Below, one piece after another: positions 8,874-17,196 of a stretch of DNA of 64,000 nt; position 1 is the stretch's first letter; each line of letters begins with the position of its first letter. A model generated the notes under the pieces. It was not told where the DNA came from. It saw only the letters and a program-made list of their open reading frames with translations, and did no database searches. Position numbers and translations under genes: made by a program. Location: NCBI GenBank assembly GCA_017625095.1, contig JAGALQ010000020.1:94297-158296 (forward strand), read 5' to 3'. The stretch comes from Clostridia bacterium (GTDB taxonomy: Bacteria > Bacillota > Clostridia > Oscillospirales > Acutalibacteraceae).

Positions 8874-8900
8874 GCGGACGCCCAATGGGCGCCCCTACAT
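8874..8900. repeat. Dispersed GC-rich palindromic repeat (NCCGCCC-CTACA type)
   Basis: GCGGACGCCCAATGGGCGCC followed by CCTACAT is a short palindrome with a constant CCCCTACA tail. Related copies lie at 31265-31291, 39674-39698 and 39847-39871. The family is placed only between genes and looks like a small non-coding interspersed element. Confidence 0.6.
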
Positions 8901-8905
8901 TTTCA

Positions 8906-9766
8906 TCACATTTTATCTTTTTCAAGCTGGGCTTTCAGTTCATCAAGTGAGTTGAATTTCATTTCACCGCGCTTATAACTGAGAAGTCTTACCTCAATCT
9001 CTCTGCCATAGAGGTCGCCGCAGTAGCCGATGATGTGCGTTTCACTGCGCTGCTCATCATTTTCAAACGAGGGACGTATGCCGATATTCGTAACCGAGCG
9101 GTACCACACACCGTCTACGCAGGTGCGTGAAGAATAAACACCGTATTTCGGCACGATGAATCCGTCCGGAAAGAGCTGATTGAGCGTGGGGCAGCCAAGC
9201 TCTCTGCCTAAATGATCACCGTGAACAACAGTGAGCGTGTATCCGAACTCTCTGCCGAGCATTGAGTTTGCCAGCTCGATATCGCCGCTTTCAATTGCCG
9301 CACGGATACGTGTTGAGCTTACAGTTTCACCGCCAATGCTGACAGCAGGTATAACGTTAAGCCCTATGCCCGTAATCTCGCACAGCCAGCCGAGCAGATT
9401 GCTGTCGCCCTCACCGTCTTTGCCGAAGCGGTAATTGAAGCCGCAGCAGAGCATACCTGCATTCAGTTCGCCTGCCAGAATTTTTACAAAAAACTCCTGC
9501 GGCGAGTAGTCTTTAATTTTTCTGAAATCTGTTCTGACGACTTCAACGCCCATATCGGCAAATAATTTTTCCTTATCTGCCTGCGTTATAAGCTCAGGTG
9601 CCTCACGTCCGTCAATGACGTAAGCTGGCAAAGGCTCAAGCAGCAGCACCGCAGGTGTCATATCCCACTCGCGTGCCGCCTGCACGGCAGAATCCAAAAC
9701 CGCTGTATGGCCCAAATGAATGCCGTCAAAATTACCGAGAGCTATTGCTCTTTTTTTATTTTCCAT
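8906..9766 (-). CDS. ribF: Bifunctional riboflavin kinase/FAD synthetase
   Basis: 286 aa. The N-terminal FAD synthetase (nucleotidyltransferase) domain shows ALGNFDGIHLGH (about residues 9-20), the HxGH-type adenylylation motif, and GNFxxSSTRIR-like SSTRIRAAIESGD near residue 150. The C-terminal riboflavin kinase domain contains GREFGYTLTVVHGD and the substrate motif TNIGIRPSF (about residues 227-235). The enzyme makes FMN and then FAD from riboflavin in the cytosol. It is the last gene of the rimP operon, 12 bp after truB, and the truB-ribF pairing is conserved in Firmicutes. The AAAGG ribosome binding site supports the ATG start. The length is slightly short of the usual 305-315 aa. Confidence 0.95.
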   Translation of the reverse strand: MENKKRAIALGNFDGIHLGHTAVLDSAVQAAREWDMTPAVLLLEPLPAYVIDGREAPELITQADKEKLFADMGVEVVRTDFRKIKDYSPQEFFVKILAGELNAGMLCCGFNYRFGKDGEGDSNLLGWLCEITGIGLNVIPAVSIGGETVSSTRIRAAIESGDIELANSMLGREFGYTLTVVHGDHLGRELGCPTLNQLFPDGFIVPKYGVYSSRTCVDGVWYRSVTNIGIRPSFENDEQRSETHIIGYCGDLYGREIEVRLLSYKRGEMKFNSLDELKAQLEKDKM

Positions 9767-9778
9767 ATTCTTTACCTT

Positions 9779-10642
9779 TTAGGTTTCTGAATAGATACGC
9801 TTGATTTTAAGCTGTTGAGAATCAGCCTCACCGAGCCCGAGAAACTTATTTTCGGGTGAATAAACCTTGCAGATACCGTCCTCAAGCGGTGAGTGAATGC
9901 GGCATCTGTCAAGTGCGCCGCCGTTTGAAAAACGCTGTGCCTGAGCCGCCGTTACGGTAACACACGGATAATCAAGCAGCGTATCAAGCGCAACCACGTC
10001 CATATCACTTATCTGCCCGAGTGTTTTGCATTTTACAATATCAATGCCGTGTGCCTCAACCCTGCGAAGAGCGGTCAGCACAGCACCGCAGCCGAGCTTT
10101 TCGCCGATATCGGAGCTGAGCGAGCGCACGTAAGTGCCTGCAGAGCAGCTGACACGAAACGAAAACTCCTGCTTGGATTCATCCGCACCCGTCAATTCAA
10201 GCGAATAGATATTCACCTTGCGGCTTTCACGCTCAATCTCAATGCCCTCACGCGCAAGCTCATAGAGCTTTTTGCCGTCCTTTTTTATGGCGGAATACAT
10301 CGGCGGCACCTGGTCGATTTCACCGAGGAAAGAGAGCATTGCCGATTCAAAATCCGATGTTTTAAAGCTTGTTTCGGTCTGACTCAGTACTTCACCCTCA
10401 ATGTCGAGAGTATCAGTTGTGATACCGAGGCGCACCGTTGCCTCATAAGCCTTGTCGTGCGTGTGAAGAAAATCAATAAACCTCGTTGCACCGCCGAGCA
10501 TAACAACAAGCACACCTGTTGCCATAGGGTCGAGAGTGCCCGTGTGGCCGGATTTTTTCGCACCGAGAACGCGTTTAACTCTGTTTGCCGCAACGAATGA
10601 CGTCATACCCTGCGGCTTATCAAGAAAAACAACACCTGTCAT
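9779..10642 (-). CDS. truB: tRNA pseudouridine-55 synthase
   Basis: 287 aa. The start GVVFLDKPQGMTS and the catalytic motif GHTGTLDPMATG with the nucleophile at Asp38 identify TruB, which isomerises uridine 55 in the T-loop of nearly all elongator tRNAs. YSAIKKDGKKLYELAREG and the SCSAGTYVRSL block are also conserved. A short C-terminal PUA-like tail is present. The ATG overlaps the stop of nrnA (ATGA), so translation of the two is probably coupled. Confidence 0.97.
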   Translation of the reverse strand: MTGVVFLDKPQGMTSFVAANRVKRVLGAKKSGHTGTLDPMATGVLVVMLGGATRFIDFLHTHDKAYEATVRLGITTDTLDIEGEVLSQTETSFKTSDFESAMLSFLGEIDQVPPMYSAIKKDGKKLYELAREGIEIERESRKVNIYSLELTGADESKQEFSFRVSCSAGTYVRSLSSDIGEKLGCGAVLTALRRVEAHGIDIVKCKTLGQISDMDVVALDTLLDYPCVTVTAAQAQRFSNGGALDRCRIHSPLEDGICKVYSPENKFLGLGEADSQQLKIKRIYSET

Positions 10643-11580
10643 ATAAATTCACCGATTGTGTCGAGAAGCAGTTTGGTAGCTTCCTCCCTTGTGCCGGGAA
10701 GCTGACAGCCTGCAGCGTTGGGGTGACCGCCGCCGCCGAGCCTTGCACAGATTGCACTTGCATCAACGGGGTTGTGTGTGCGCACGGAAGCCTTATATGT
10801 GCCGTCACGTCTTTCACGCATTGTAACACCGACAAGCACACCCTCAATCTGGCGGGAAATTGCGGCAATTCCGTCACACTCGTTTTCATCCGAGCCGCTT
10901 TCGGCAAACATATCACGCGTGATTGTGATAAGCGCACATCTGCCGTCATAGAAAAACTGCATACCGTCAAGAGCAAGCCGCTCAAGTGTTGCATAGGTTC
11001 TCGTTTTTGTTTCAAACATCTTAACATTAATTGCCGCTGCATCTGCGCCGTATTCCATCAGCTTTGCCGCAACGCGATGTGTTGCAGGTGTAACGTTTGC
11101 ATAGCGGAAACAGCCCGTGTCGGTCGAAATACCCGTGTATAAACAGTCCGCCATCTGCGGTGTTATACGGACACCGAGCAGCTCAACAAGCTCATATATA
11201 ATCTGAGCTGCAGCTGCGGCAGAGGAATCAACATAGTTAAGCTTTGCAAAAAGTCTGTTTGAGCCGTGATGATCAAGGCTCAGGTCAACCTTTGTTTCGT
11301 ATATCTCTTTCACGCTGTTACCCATAAGCGTAACGTCGGCAATATCAACGGCAACAACGGTCTGCTCCTCAAATTCCTGCGGTTCAATTTCAAGATAGCG
11401 GAATTTAGGCGGAATCTCCTCGTTGTTGATAACGTTTGCCTTTTTGCCCAGCGCACGCAGCGCCAGACAAAGACCGATACCCGAACCGAGAGTATCTCCG
11501 TCCGGGTGAGCGTGGGTAATGATTGTGAAATTATCTTTTTCTTTCAAGAAAGAAGCTGCACTGCCAAGATCAATAAGCAT
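10639..11580 (-). CDS. nrnA: Bifunctional oligoribonuclease/pAp phosphatase, DHH family
   Basis: 313 aa. It shows the DHH-family metal-binding motifs: THAHPDGDTLGSG (residues 22-34), VAVDIAD (about 87), and the name-giving DHH in LSLDHHGSN (about 113). The C-terminal DHHA1 domain ends with GGGHPNAAGC, which contacts the substrate. NrnA degrades 2-5 nt RNAs to mononucleotides and dephosphorylates 3'-phosphoadenosine 5'-phosphate. It lies between rbfA and truB, the standard Firmicute order. A strong AAGGAGGG ribosome binding site precedes the ATG. Confidence 0.95.
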   Translation of the reverse strand: MLIDLGSAASFLKEKDNFTIITHAHPDGDTLGSGIGLCLALRALGKKANVINNEEIPPKFRYLEIEPQEFEEQTVVAVDIADVTLMGNSVKEIYETKVDLSLDHHGSNRLFAKLNYVDSSAAAAAQIIYELVELLGVRITPQMADCLYTGISTDTGCFRYANVTPATHRVAAKLMEYGADAAAINVKMFETKTRTYATLERLALDGMQFFYDGRCALITITRDMFAESGSDENECDGIAAISRQIEGVLVGVTMRERRDGTYKASVRTHNPVDASAICARLGGGGHPNAAGCQLPGTREEATKLLLDTIGEFI

Positions 11581-11618
11581 TGCTCTTCCCTCCTTTTTAA
11601 AATTAACAATGAATCGGT

Positions 11619-11966
11619 TTACTGATTCAGATCGTTTAACATCTTTGCTATGCTCATACCGTGCTCGATGGAATCATCTGCGATGAAGCGAAGCTCGGGC
11701 GTTTTGCGCAGGCGGAGCCTCTGACCGACCTCACGGCGGATATAGCCTGCGGCATTCTTAAGACCTGCCACAGCCTCTTTTGCAGCCTCAATACCCTCCA
11801 TTGCGCTGATATAAGCCTTTGCATAGGAAAGGTCACCCGAAACCTCAACACGGATAACCGTAAGGAGTTTGCCCTGAACACGGGGGTCCTTTATCTCGTC
11901 GCGGATGATGGCGATTATTTCACGCTTGATATCCTCCGCAACTCTGTCTGATTTATATCCTGCCAT
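11619..11966 (-). CDS. rbfA: 30S ribosome-binding factor A
   Basis: 115 aa. The start AGYKSDRVAEDIKREI and the later DPRVQG, VTVIRVEVSGDLSYAKAYIS and LRLRKTPELRFIADDSIE blocks are diagnostic of RbfA, a KH-fold protein that binds the 30S subunit during late maturation and cold adaptation. ATG at 11966 is chosen over an in-frame TTG 15 nt upstream because family members begin at this point, although the ribosome binding site is weak (AAAAG). Its stop codon TAA falls in the loop of a 6-bp inverted repeat (TGAATC at 11610-11615 and its complement at 11624-11629), similar to hairpins in the arrays elsewhere in the window. Confidence 0.95.
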   Translation of the reverse strand: MAGYKSDRVAEDIKREIIAIIRDEIKDPRVQGKLLTVIRVEVSGDLSYAKAYISAMEGIEAAKEAVAGLKNAAGYIRREVGQRLRLRKTPELRFIADDSIEHGMSIAKMLNDLNQ

Positions 11967-11982
11967 ATTACTTTTCAGCAAA

Positions 11983-12006
11983 GGCTGACGAAAAACACCG
12001 TCAGCC
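11983..12006 (-). promoter_or_regulatory. Hairpin between infB and rbfA (possible attenuator or processing site)
   Basis: GGCTGACG and its exact complement form an 8-bp stem around an 8-nt loop, in the 62-bp gap between the infB stop and the rbfA start. The downstream base run (TTTGCTG on the minus strand) is too weak for a full terminator. Partial termination, RNA processing or mRNA stabilisation is more likely. Confidence 0.45.
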
Positions 12007-12028
12007 CCTGCGTTTACCTTTCAATTAA

Positions 12029-14413
12029 TTAGTCGCGGTATTCCTCGATGATGAATGATTCGAAGATATCGCCGAGCTTGATATCGTTGAACTTATTGAG
12101 AACGATACCGCACTCATAGCCCTGAACAACTTCCTTTACATCGTCCTTGAAACGCTTGAGTGAGCCCATCTCATCCTCGGTGATAACGATACCGTCACGG
12201 ACAACACGGATTTTGGAGTTACGTGTTACCTTACCGTCAAGGACATAACAGCCTGCAACGTTACCGACAGAGGAAATGTTGATGATGTTACGTACCTCGA
12301 TACGGCCCTGTACAACCTCACGTGTCTTGGGAGCGAGCATACCCTTGATAGCTGCCTCAATCTCCTCAATACAGTCGTAGATGATTCTGTACATTCTCAT
12401 ATCGACACCGTCACGCTCTGCATTTACCTGAGCTGCAGGATCGGGACGGACATTGAAGCCGACGATGATTGCGTTTGAAGCGTTTGCGAGCATAACGTCG
12501 CTCTCACTGACGGCACCGACACCGCTGTGGATAACGCGTACGCGTACCTCATCGTTTGAGAGCTTCTCAAGGTTCTGCTTGACAGCTTCTGCCGAGCCCT
12601 GAACGTCCGCCTTGACAACAACGTTGAGGTCCTTGACCTCGCCTGCCTGAAGTGAAGAGAAGAGGTTATCGAGTGTGACCTTCTGGATGGAGTTGAACTG
12701 CTCATCCTTAAGCTTCTGCTTACGCTGCTCAACAAGCTCTCTTGCAAGACGCTCGTCAGATACTGCGTCGAAAACGTCACCTGCCTGAGGTGCTTCGTCA
12801 AGACCCATTATCTCAACAGGGCAGGACGGACCTGCTTCCTTGACGTTTTTGCCGTGCTCGTCAATCATTGCACGTACACGGCCGACAGATGTGCCGGCAA
12901 CAATGATGTCACCTGCGTGAAGTGTACCGTTCTGAACAAGGAGTGTTGCAATCGGGCCGCGACCCTTGTCGAGTCTTGCCTCGATAACGCTGCCCTTTGC
13001 AGCTCTGTTCGGGTTAGCCTTGAGCTCCATCATCTCTGCAACGAGAAGGATTGACTCAAGAAGGCTGTCGATACCCATTTTTGTGTGAGCCGAAACGGGT
13101 ACACAGATTGTGTCGCCGCCCCACTCTTCGGGAATGAGCTCGTGCTCTGTGAGCTGCTGCTTGATTTTTTCGGGGTTGACATCGGGCTTATCCATCTTGT
13201 TGATTGCAACAATAATCTGAACGCCTGCTGCCTTTGCGTGGTTGATAGCCTCGATTGTCTGCGGCATAATACCGTCATCAGCGGCAACAACGAGAACGGC
13301 AATATCAGTTGCCTGTGCGCCACGTGCACGCATTGATGTGAAAGCTGCGTGACCGGGTGTATCAAGGAATGTGATAAGCTCGCCGTTTGCCTTGACTCTG
13401 TAAGCACCGATGTGCTGTGTGATACCGCCTGCCTCTGTTGAAGTAACGGAAGTGTGGCGGATAGCATCGAGAAGTGAAGTCTTACCGTGGTCAACGTGAC
13501 CCATAACAACAACAACGGGATTTCTCGGCTCAAGGTTTGTGTCATCGTCCTCTGTTGCGTCGATGATTCTGTCCTCAATTGTGACGACAACCTCTTTCTG
13601 AACCTTTGCACCAAGCTCGGTTGCAACGATTTCAGCTGTGTCATAGTCGAGCATATCGTTGATTGTTGCCATCTGGCCGAGTACGAAAAGCTTTTTGATA
13701 ACCTCTGCTGCGGTCATCTTGAGCTTGAGAGCAAGGTCGCCGACTGAGATTTCCTCGGGAAGAACAACTGTGATCTTCTTGTTTGCGCGCTCTGTCTCAA
13801 TTCTCTTGATTCTCTCCTGCTCGGTTTCACGGCGGTGAGTTCTTGTGCCCTGCTTGCGGTACTGCTTGGATTTCTGGTTGAGCTTCTGCTTGCGCACTGC
13901 AGAATCCTGAATACCCTGGGACTTGTTTACGGGCACGATGTTCTCATAGTGCTCGTTGTATTTTTCAAGCTGAACGTTGTCAGCTCTTGTGTCGATTGTT
14001 CTCTTTTCGCCCTTTGTTCTTGCCTGAAGGGGACCTGAACGGTCCTTCTCCTTCTTCTTGGGCGGCTCAGGCTGCTTTGCTGCGGGAGCTGCAGGCTTGC
14101 CGTCCTGCTTCTTGTCTGCAGGCTTTGCGGGAGCTTTTTTGTCCTCTGCCTTTGCAGGCTTTGCCTCAGCCTTGGGAGCTTCCTTCTTGGGCTCGGGCTT
14201 TGCCTCAGCAGCTGTTGCAAAATACTCATCAAAGCTCTTTACGGCAGACTGCTGTGTAAAGGTTTCAAAGATAACGTCAAGCTCTTTATCCTCAAGGGCT
14301 GTCATATGGTTTTTTGTGCCGTCAAAGTACTGTGTAAGCAGCTCGAGTACGACTTTGCTGGGCTTGCCGAAGTCCTTACCGACTTCGTGAATTCTGTATT
14401 TGATTGCTGCCAT
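12029..14413 (-). CDS. infB: Translation initiation factor IF-2
   Basis: 794 aa. A short IF2N domain (residues 1-55) is followed by a charged Ala/Lys/Pro-rich linker (about 70-210), a second IF2N-like domain (about 215-265) and the GTPase domain. The GTPase domain has G1 GHVDHGKT (about 304), G3 DTPGH (about 350) and G4 NKMD (about 402). Domains II-IV, with the fMet-tRNA-binding C-terminal beta-barrel, complete the protein. IF-2 brings initiator tRNA to the 30S subunit and promotes subunit joining. The strong AAGGAGG ribosome binding site fits high expression. It lies between rnpM and rbfA in the conserved operon. Confidence 0.98.
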   Translation of the reverse strand: MAAIKYRIHEVGKDFGKPSKVVLELLTQYFDGTKNHMTALEDKELDVIFETFTQQSAVKSFDEYFATAAEAKPEPKKEAPKAEAKPAKAEDKKAPAKPADKKQDGKPAAPAAKQPEPPKKKEKDRSGPLQARTKGEKRTIDTRADNVQLEKYNEHYENIVPVNKSQGIQDSAVRKQKLNQKSKQYRKQGTRTHRRETEQERIKRIETERANKKITVVLPEEISVGDLALKLKMTAAEVIKKLFVLGQMATINDMLDYDTAEIVATELGAKVQKEVVVTIEDRIIDATEDDDTNLEPRNPVVVVMGHVDHGKTSLLDAIRHTSVTSTEAGGITQHIGAYRVKANGELITFLDTPGHAAFTSMRARGAQATDIAVLVVAADDGIMPQTIEAINHAKAAGVQIIVAINKMDKPDVNPEKIKQQLTEHELIPEEWGGDTICVPVSAHTKMGIDSLLESILLVAEMMELKANPNRAAKGSVIEARLDKGRGPIATLLVQNGTLHAGDIIVAGTSVGRVRAMIDEHGKNVKEAGPSCPVEIMGLDEAPQAGDVFDAVSDERLARELVEQRKQKLKDEQFNSIQKVTLDNLFSSLQAGEVKDLNVVVKADVQGSAEAVKQNLEKLSNDEVRVRVIHSGVGAVSESDVMLANASNAIIVGFNVRPDPAAQVNAERDGVDMRMYRIIYDCIEEIEAAIKGMLAPKTREVVQGRIEVRNIINISSVGNVAGCYVLDGKVTRNSKIRVVRDGIVITEDEMGSLKRFKDDVKEVVQGYECGIVLNKFNDIKLGDIFESFIIEEYRD

Positions 14414-14425
14414 ATATTATCCTCC

Positions 14426-14698
14426 TTAATCCTGCTCATCAAACTGTGCGAGCAGATTGTCATAGACGTGCTGTTCAACAGCACAGCCGAACGCTCTTTC
14501 AAAGCGCTTGGCTTTTATTGCGGCGGTCAGACATTTTCTGTCACGGCAGATATAAGCGCCTCTGCCGTTTTTCTTGCCCGTAAGGTCGAGTGAAACATCA
14601 CCCTCGGGCGAACGCACCGCACGGATAAGCTCCTGCTTGGGCTTCATTTCGCCGCAACCGAGACATTTGCGCATCGGTATTTTTTTAGGTTTATTCAT
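14426..14698 (-). CDS. rnpM: RNase P modulator RnpM (YlxR family)
   Basis: 90 aa. The motif PMRKCLGCGEMKPKQELIR (residues 8-26) and GRGAYICRDRKCL are the two conserved blocks of the YlxR/DUF448 fold, a small basic RNA-binding protein. In Bacillus subtilis this protein was named RnpM because it binds the RNase P RNA and modulates its activity. The gene lies between nusA and infB, as in most Firmicutes. The RNase P RNA gene itself is only about 5 kb away (19791). The usual neighbour encoding an L7Ae-like protein between rnpM and infB is absent here. Confidence 0.93.
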   Translation of the reverse strand: MNKPKKIPMRKCLGCGEMKPKQELIRAVRSPEGDVSLDLTGKKNGRGAYICRDRKCLTAAIKAKRFERAFGCAVEQHVYDNLLAQFDEQD

Positions 14699-14719
14699 AA
14701 CGTCACCGCCGTAATTATG

Positions 14720-15778
14720 TTATTCCTGAATCTCGAAAAATCCGCTTTCGGGATTGATATCAATCTTCCAGCCTGTGAGCTTGGCGGCAAGACGTGCGTT
14801 CTGACCCTTGTTGCCGATAGCGAGTGAAAGCTGATTATCCGGAACAACTACTCTGCAGGAATTCGGAGCATCCTCAAGAACCTCAACGCTGATAACGTCA
14901 GCGGGAGCAAGTGAAGCTGCAATGAACTGTGCGGGATCTTCGCTGTATTTTACAATGTCTATCTTTTCGCCGCCGAGAAGGTCAACAACCTTGCCGACAC
15001 GGGCACCTCTTGCACCGATGCAGGAGCCGACAGCGTCAACGTTTTCGTCTGCGCTGAATACGGCAACCTTTGTGCGTGAGCCTGCCTCACGGGAGATAGC
15101 CTGGATTTTGACTGTGCCGTCGAGGATTTCGGGAACCTCTTCCTCAAACAGTCTGCGGACAAGACCGGGATGTGTGCGTGAAATCATAGCTTTGACGCCG
15201 CTCTTTTCACCCTCACGGATATCAACAACGTAAACCTTGATAAGGTCGCCGACCTTAAGCTCCTCACCGGGAACCTGCTCTGTCTTGAGAAGGATAGATT
15301 CGCCCTTGCCCATTTCAACGGTTGCGTTGCCGGATTCGGCATCAATGCTGATAACCTTTACTGTTACAAGCTCGTTATGCTTGCTCTGGAACTCCTGCTT
15401 GAGCTGGCTGCGCTCAGCCTCGCGAATGCCCTGGCGGATAACGTTCTTGACTGTGCTTGCAGCAATTCTGCTGAAGCTCTTTGTCTCAAGCGGAATCTCA
15501 ACGATGTCACCGGGCATTGCGCCTGCCTTGTAACGCTCAGCCTCTTCGGGGAGAAGGTCTGTTACGGGGTCTGTGATTTCGGAAACTACGTTCTTGCGAA
15601 GGTAAACAGCCATTTCGCCGTTTGCAAAGTCGATTTCGCAGTAGCCGATATCTCTGTTGTATTCACCCTTGATTGCAGAGACAATAGCTGCCTGGATTCT
15701 CTCGCAGAGGATTTCTGCGGGGATTCCTTTTTCTTTCTCGAGAAGCTTAACGGCTGCAAAAAATTCTTTTGTGTCCAT
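14720..15778 (-). CDS. nusA: Transcription termination/antitermination factor NusA
   Basis: 352 aa, the short Firmicute form without the C-terminal acidic repeats. Domain order: the RNA-polymerase-binding N-terminal domain (residues 1-125, TKEFFAAVKLLEKEKGIP), the S1 domain (about 130-200, LVTVKVISIDAESGNATVEMG), KH1 and KH2 (about 205-345, with CIGARGARVGKVVDLLGGEKIDIV and AIGNKGQNARLAAKLTGWKIDI as the GxxG elements). NusA promotes pausing and intrinsic termination and assembles antitermination complexes. It is the second gene of the operon, 22 bp after rimP. Confidence 0.97.
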   Translation of the reverse strand: MDTKEFFAAVKLLEKEKGIPAEILCERIQAAIVSAIKGEYNRDIGYCEIDFANGEMAVYLRKNVVSEITDPVTDLLPEEAERYKAGAMPGDIVEIPLETKSFSRIAASTVKNVIRQGIREAERSQLKQEFQSKHNELVTVKVISIDAESGNATVEMGKGESILLKTEQVPGEELKVGDLIKVYVVDIREGEKSGVKAMISRTHPGLVRRLFEEEVPEILDGTVKIQAISREAGSRTKVAVFSADENVDAVGSCIGARGARVGKVVDLLGGEKIDIVKYSEDPAQFIAASLAPADVISVEVLEDAPNSCRVVVPDNQLSLAIGNKGQNARLAAKLTGWKIDINPESGFFEIQE

Positions 15779-15799
15779 TTTGATATATCAATCCTTTCG

Positions 15800-16285
15800 T
15801 TAAATTGCGTCAGTATCGTCAAGGCGTACCCATGAGGCTTCCTTGCGTTCAATTACAAGCGTGCGCTCGCCGTCGAGTGTAACGGTGAAGCTGCCCGCAT
15901 CGTGGCTGTCAAGCTTGCCGCGCAGCTCACGCTCTCCCGTTTCGAGGGGACGGATGAGCCTTACGACAACGGATGCACCGATATATGCATCAAAGTGAGC
16001 GGGACGTGTGAGTTCACGGTCTGTGCCCGGTGAGCTAACCTCAAGACAGTAGCTGCGGTCAATGGGGTCCGCCTCATCAAGCGGTTTGTCAAGCGCATGG
16101 CTCATTGCGACACAGTCGTCAATGCCGACGCCGCCTTCCTTATCAATAAAAATGCGGAGGTACCAGTTTGCACCCTCTTTTACAAAGCGCACATCCCAGA
16201 GCATAAGCCCGAGCTGCTGCGCAATCGGCTCAGCGATTGCGGTTACAGCGGCAACCGTATTGCCACCCTTACCTTTACCTGCCAT
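15800..16285 (-). CDS. rimP: Ribosome maturation factor RimP
   Basis: 161 aa when started at ATG 16285, the position preceded by AAGGAG; a longer in-frame extension lacks a binding site and runs through the leader hairpin. Conserved blocks include LGLMLWDVRFVKEGANWYLRIFID (alpha/beta N-domain), DDCVAMSHALDKPLDEAD and SYCLEVSSPGTDRELTRP, followed by an SH3-like C-domain (VRLIRPLETGERELRGKL). RimP assists assembly of the 30S central and 3' domains. It is the first gene of the rimP-nusA-rnpM-infB-rbfA-nrnA-truB-ribF operon. Confidence 0.95.
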   Translation of the reverse strand: MAGKGKGGNTVAAVTAIAEPIAQQLGLMLWDVRFVKEGANWYLRIFIDKEGGVGIDDCVAMSHALDKPLDEADPIDRSYCLEVSSPGTDRELTRPAHFDAYIGASVVVRLIRPLETGERELRGKLDSHDAGSFTVTLDGERTLVIERKEASWVRLDDTDAI

Positions 16286-16320
16286 ATCCTCGCTCCTTAC
16301 ATAAGAATTTTCATAAGAAT

Positions 16321-16350
16321 AAACAAAAGAGCGGGCAGAGCCCACTCTTT
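16321..16350 (-). promoter_or_regulatory. Leader hairpin before rimP (terminator-like attenuator)
   Basis: On the minus strand a 9-bp stem (AGAGTGGGC with GCCCGCTCT, one G-U pair) and a 3-nt loop are followed by a T-rich stretch. It lies between the promoter at 16376-16404 and the rimP start at 16285. The shape is that of an intrinsic terminator in the leader. Because NusA is encoded downstream, autogenous control by termination is an attractive but unproven idea. Confidence 0.6.
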
Positions 16351-16375
16351 ACAGTCAAATCATTCGTACATACAT

Positions 16376-16404
16376 AGTTTAACACAAGAAAATAAAAATA
16401 GCAA
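16376..16404 (-). promoter_or_regulatory. Promoter of the rimP-ribF operon
   Basis: Read on the minus strand, TTGCTA (16399-16404) and TAAACT (16376-16381) are 17 bp apart, and the start site would fall about 15-20 nt before the leader hairpin. It is moderately close to the consensus and is the best candidate in this gap. Confidence 0.55.
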
Positions 16405-16464
16405 TAGTATTTTTAATATAAAAAAGAGAAAAAACCGCACTTTTCATAGGAAAATAGCCGAAAA

Positions 16465-17136
16465 TCACGCTTTTTTACGCTTGATAAGCCAGCGCACAAC
16501 AAAAACAACCGCAACCACGGGAATTGCCGCAAGCACAGCCTTGAACAGCAAATCCTTTGGAAGAAATCTGTTTGCACCCTCACCGAGAAGCGTGAAGAGA
16601 ATTACACGCGGAGCAATACCGATAACCGACAGAATCAGATAACGGAAAAACGGTAGCTTCATCGAGCCGAACAAAAGGCTTGAAAAATCGATAGGCAACG
16701 CAACCAGACGGGCGACAAAAACGGTTGAAAACTTGCTCTTGTCTTTCATACCGAGCACCTTATCGCCGCCCTTGACCTTACCGAGAAGTTTTGCCACATA
16801 GTCGCCGCCGAGTGCTCTGCCGAGCCAGTATGTGACCGTAACCTCAAGCGCAATTCCCAGAAGGCTGATAAACAGTGCCGTGCCCGTATCAAAAGCCATA
16901 CCGACGGAAACGTAAATCAGCATCGCAGGGATTATAAACGTGAAGCCCTTAAGACCGAAAATCGAAACGGCAATCGCAACTGCGCCGATTTTATTCGGAG
17001 CCGCATCGACAATTGAGCGCACGTCAATATTGACAAGTTTATCATAATTGAGTGCAACCGCGGCAAAAATTGCAACAAGCAGAGCCAGCCTCAGCAGCAG
17101 CGGAACAAGCTCTTTTTTAACAGAGTTTTTATCCAT
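16465..17136 (-). CDS. TVP38/TMEM64 (DedA-like, VTT domain) membrane protein
   Basis: 223 aa with five or six hydrophobic segments. The central part (GMAFDTGTALFISLLGIALEVTVTYWLGRALGGDYVAKLLG) and the later RLVALPIDFSSLLFGSMKLPFFRYLILSVIGIAPRVILFTLLG show the VTT-domain pattern: a re-entrant region with E and G-rich turns, then an Arg-containing one. These proteins are inner-membrane lipid scramblases or transporters in related DedA families; the substrate of this bacterial branch is unknown. It stands alone, convergent with nothing, 60 bp downstream of the P-type ATPase gene. It may be transcribed from that gene's promoter. Confidence 0.8.
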   Translation of the reverse strand: MDKNSVKKELVPLLLRLALLVAIFAAVALNYDKLVNIDVRSIVDAAPNKIGAVAIAVSIFGLKGFTFIIPAMLIYVSVGMAFDTGTALFISLLGIALEVTVTYWLGRALGGDYVAKLLGKVKGGDKVLGMKDKSKFSTVFVARLVALPIDFSSLLFGSMKLPFFRYLILSVIGIAPRVILFTLLGEGANRFLPKDLLFKAVLAAIPVVAVVFVVRWLIKRKKA

Positions 17137-17196
17137 AAAGTTTTACCTTTTCCCTCATATTTCACCGACAAGTATATATTCACTTCCTGCGTTTTG

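Noticed and set aside
13030-13747. Several open frames of 80-200 codons overlapping infB on either strand
   Set aside because: They are out of frame with a confidently identified gene, rich in Ser/Leu/Arg or Cys as expected of shadows of biased codons, and lack binding sites.
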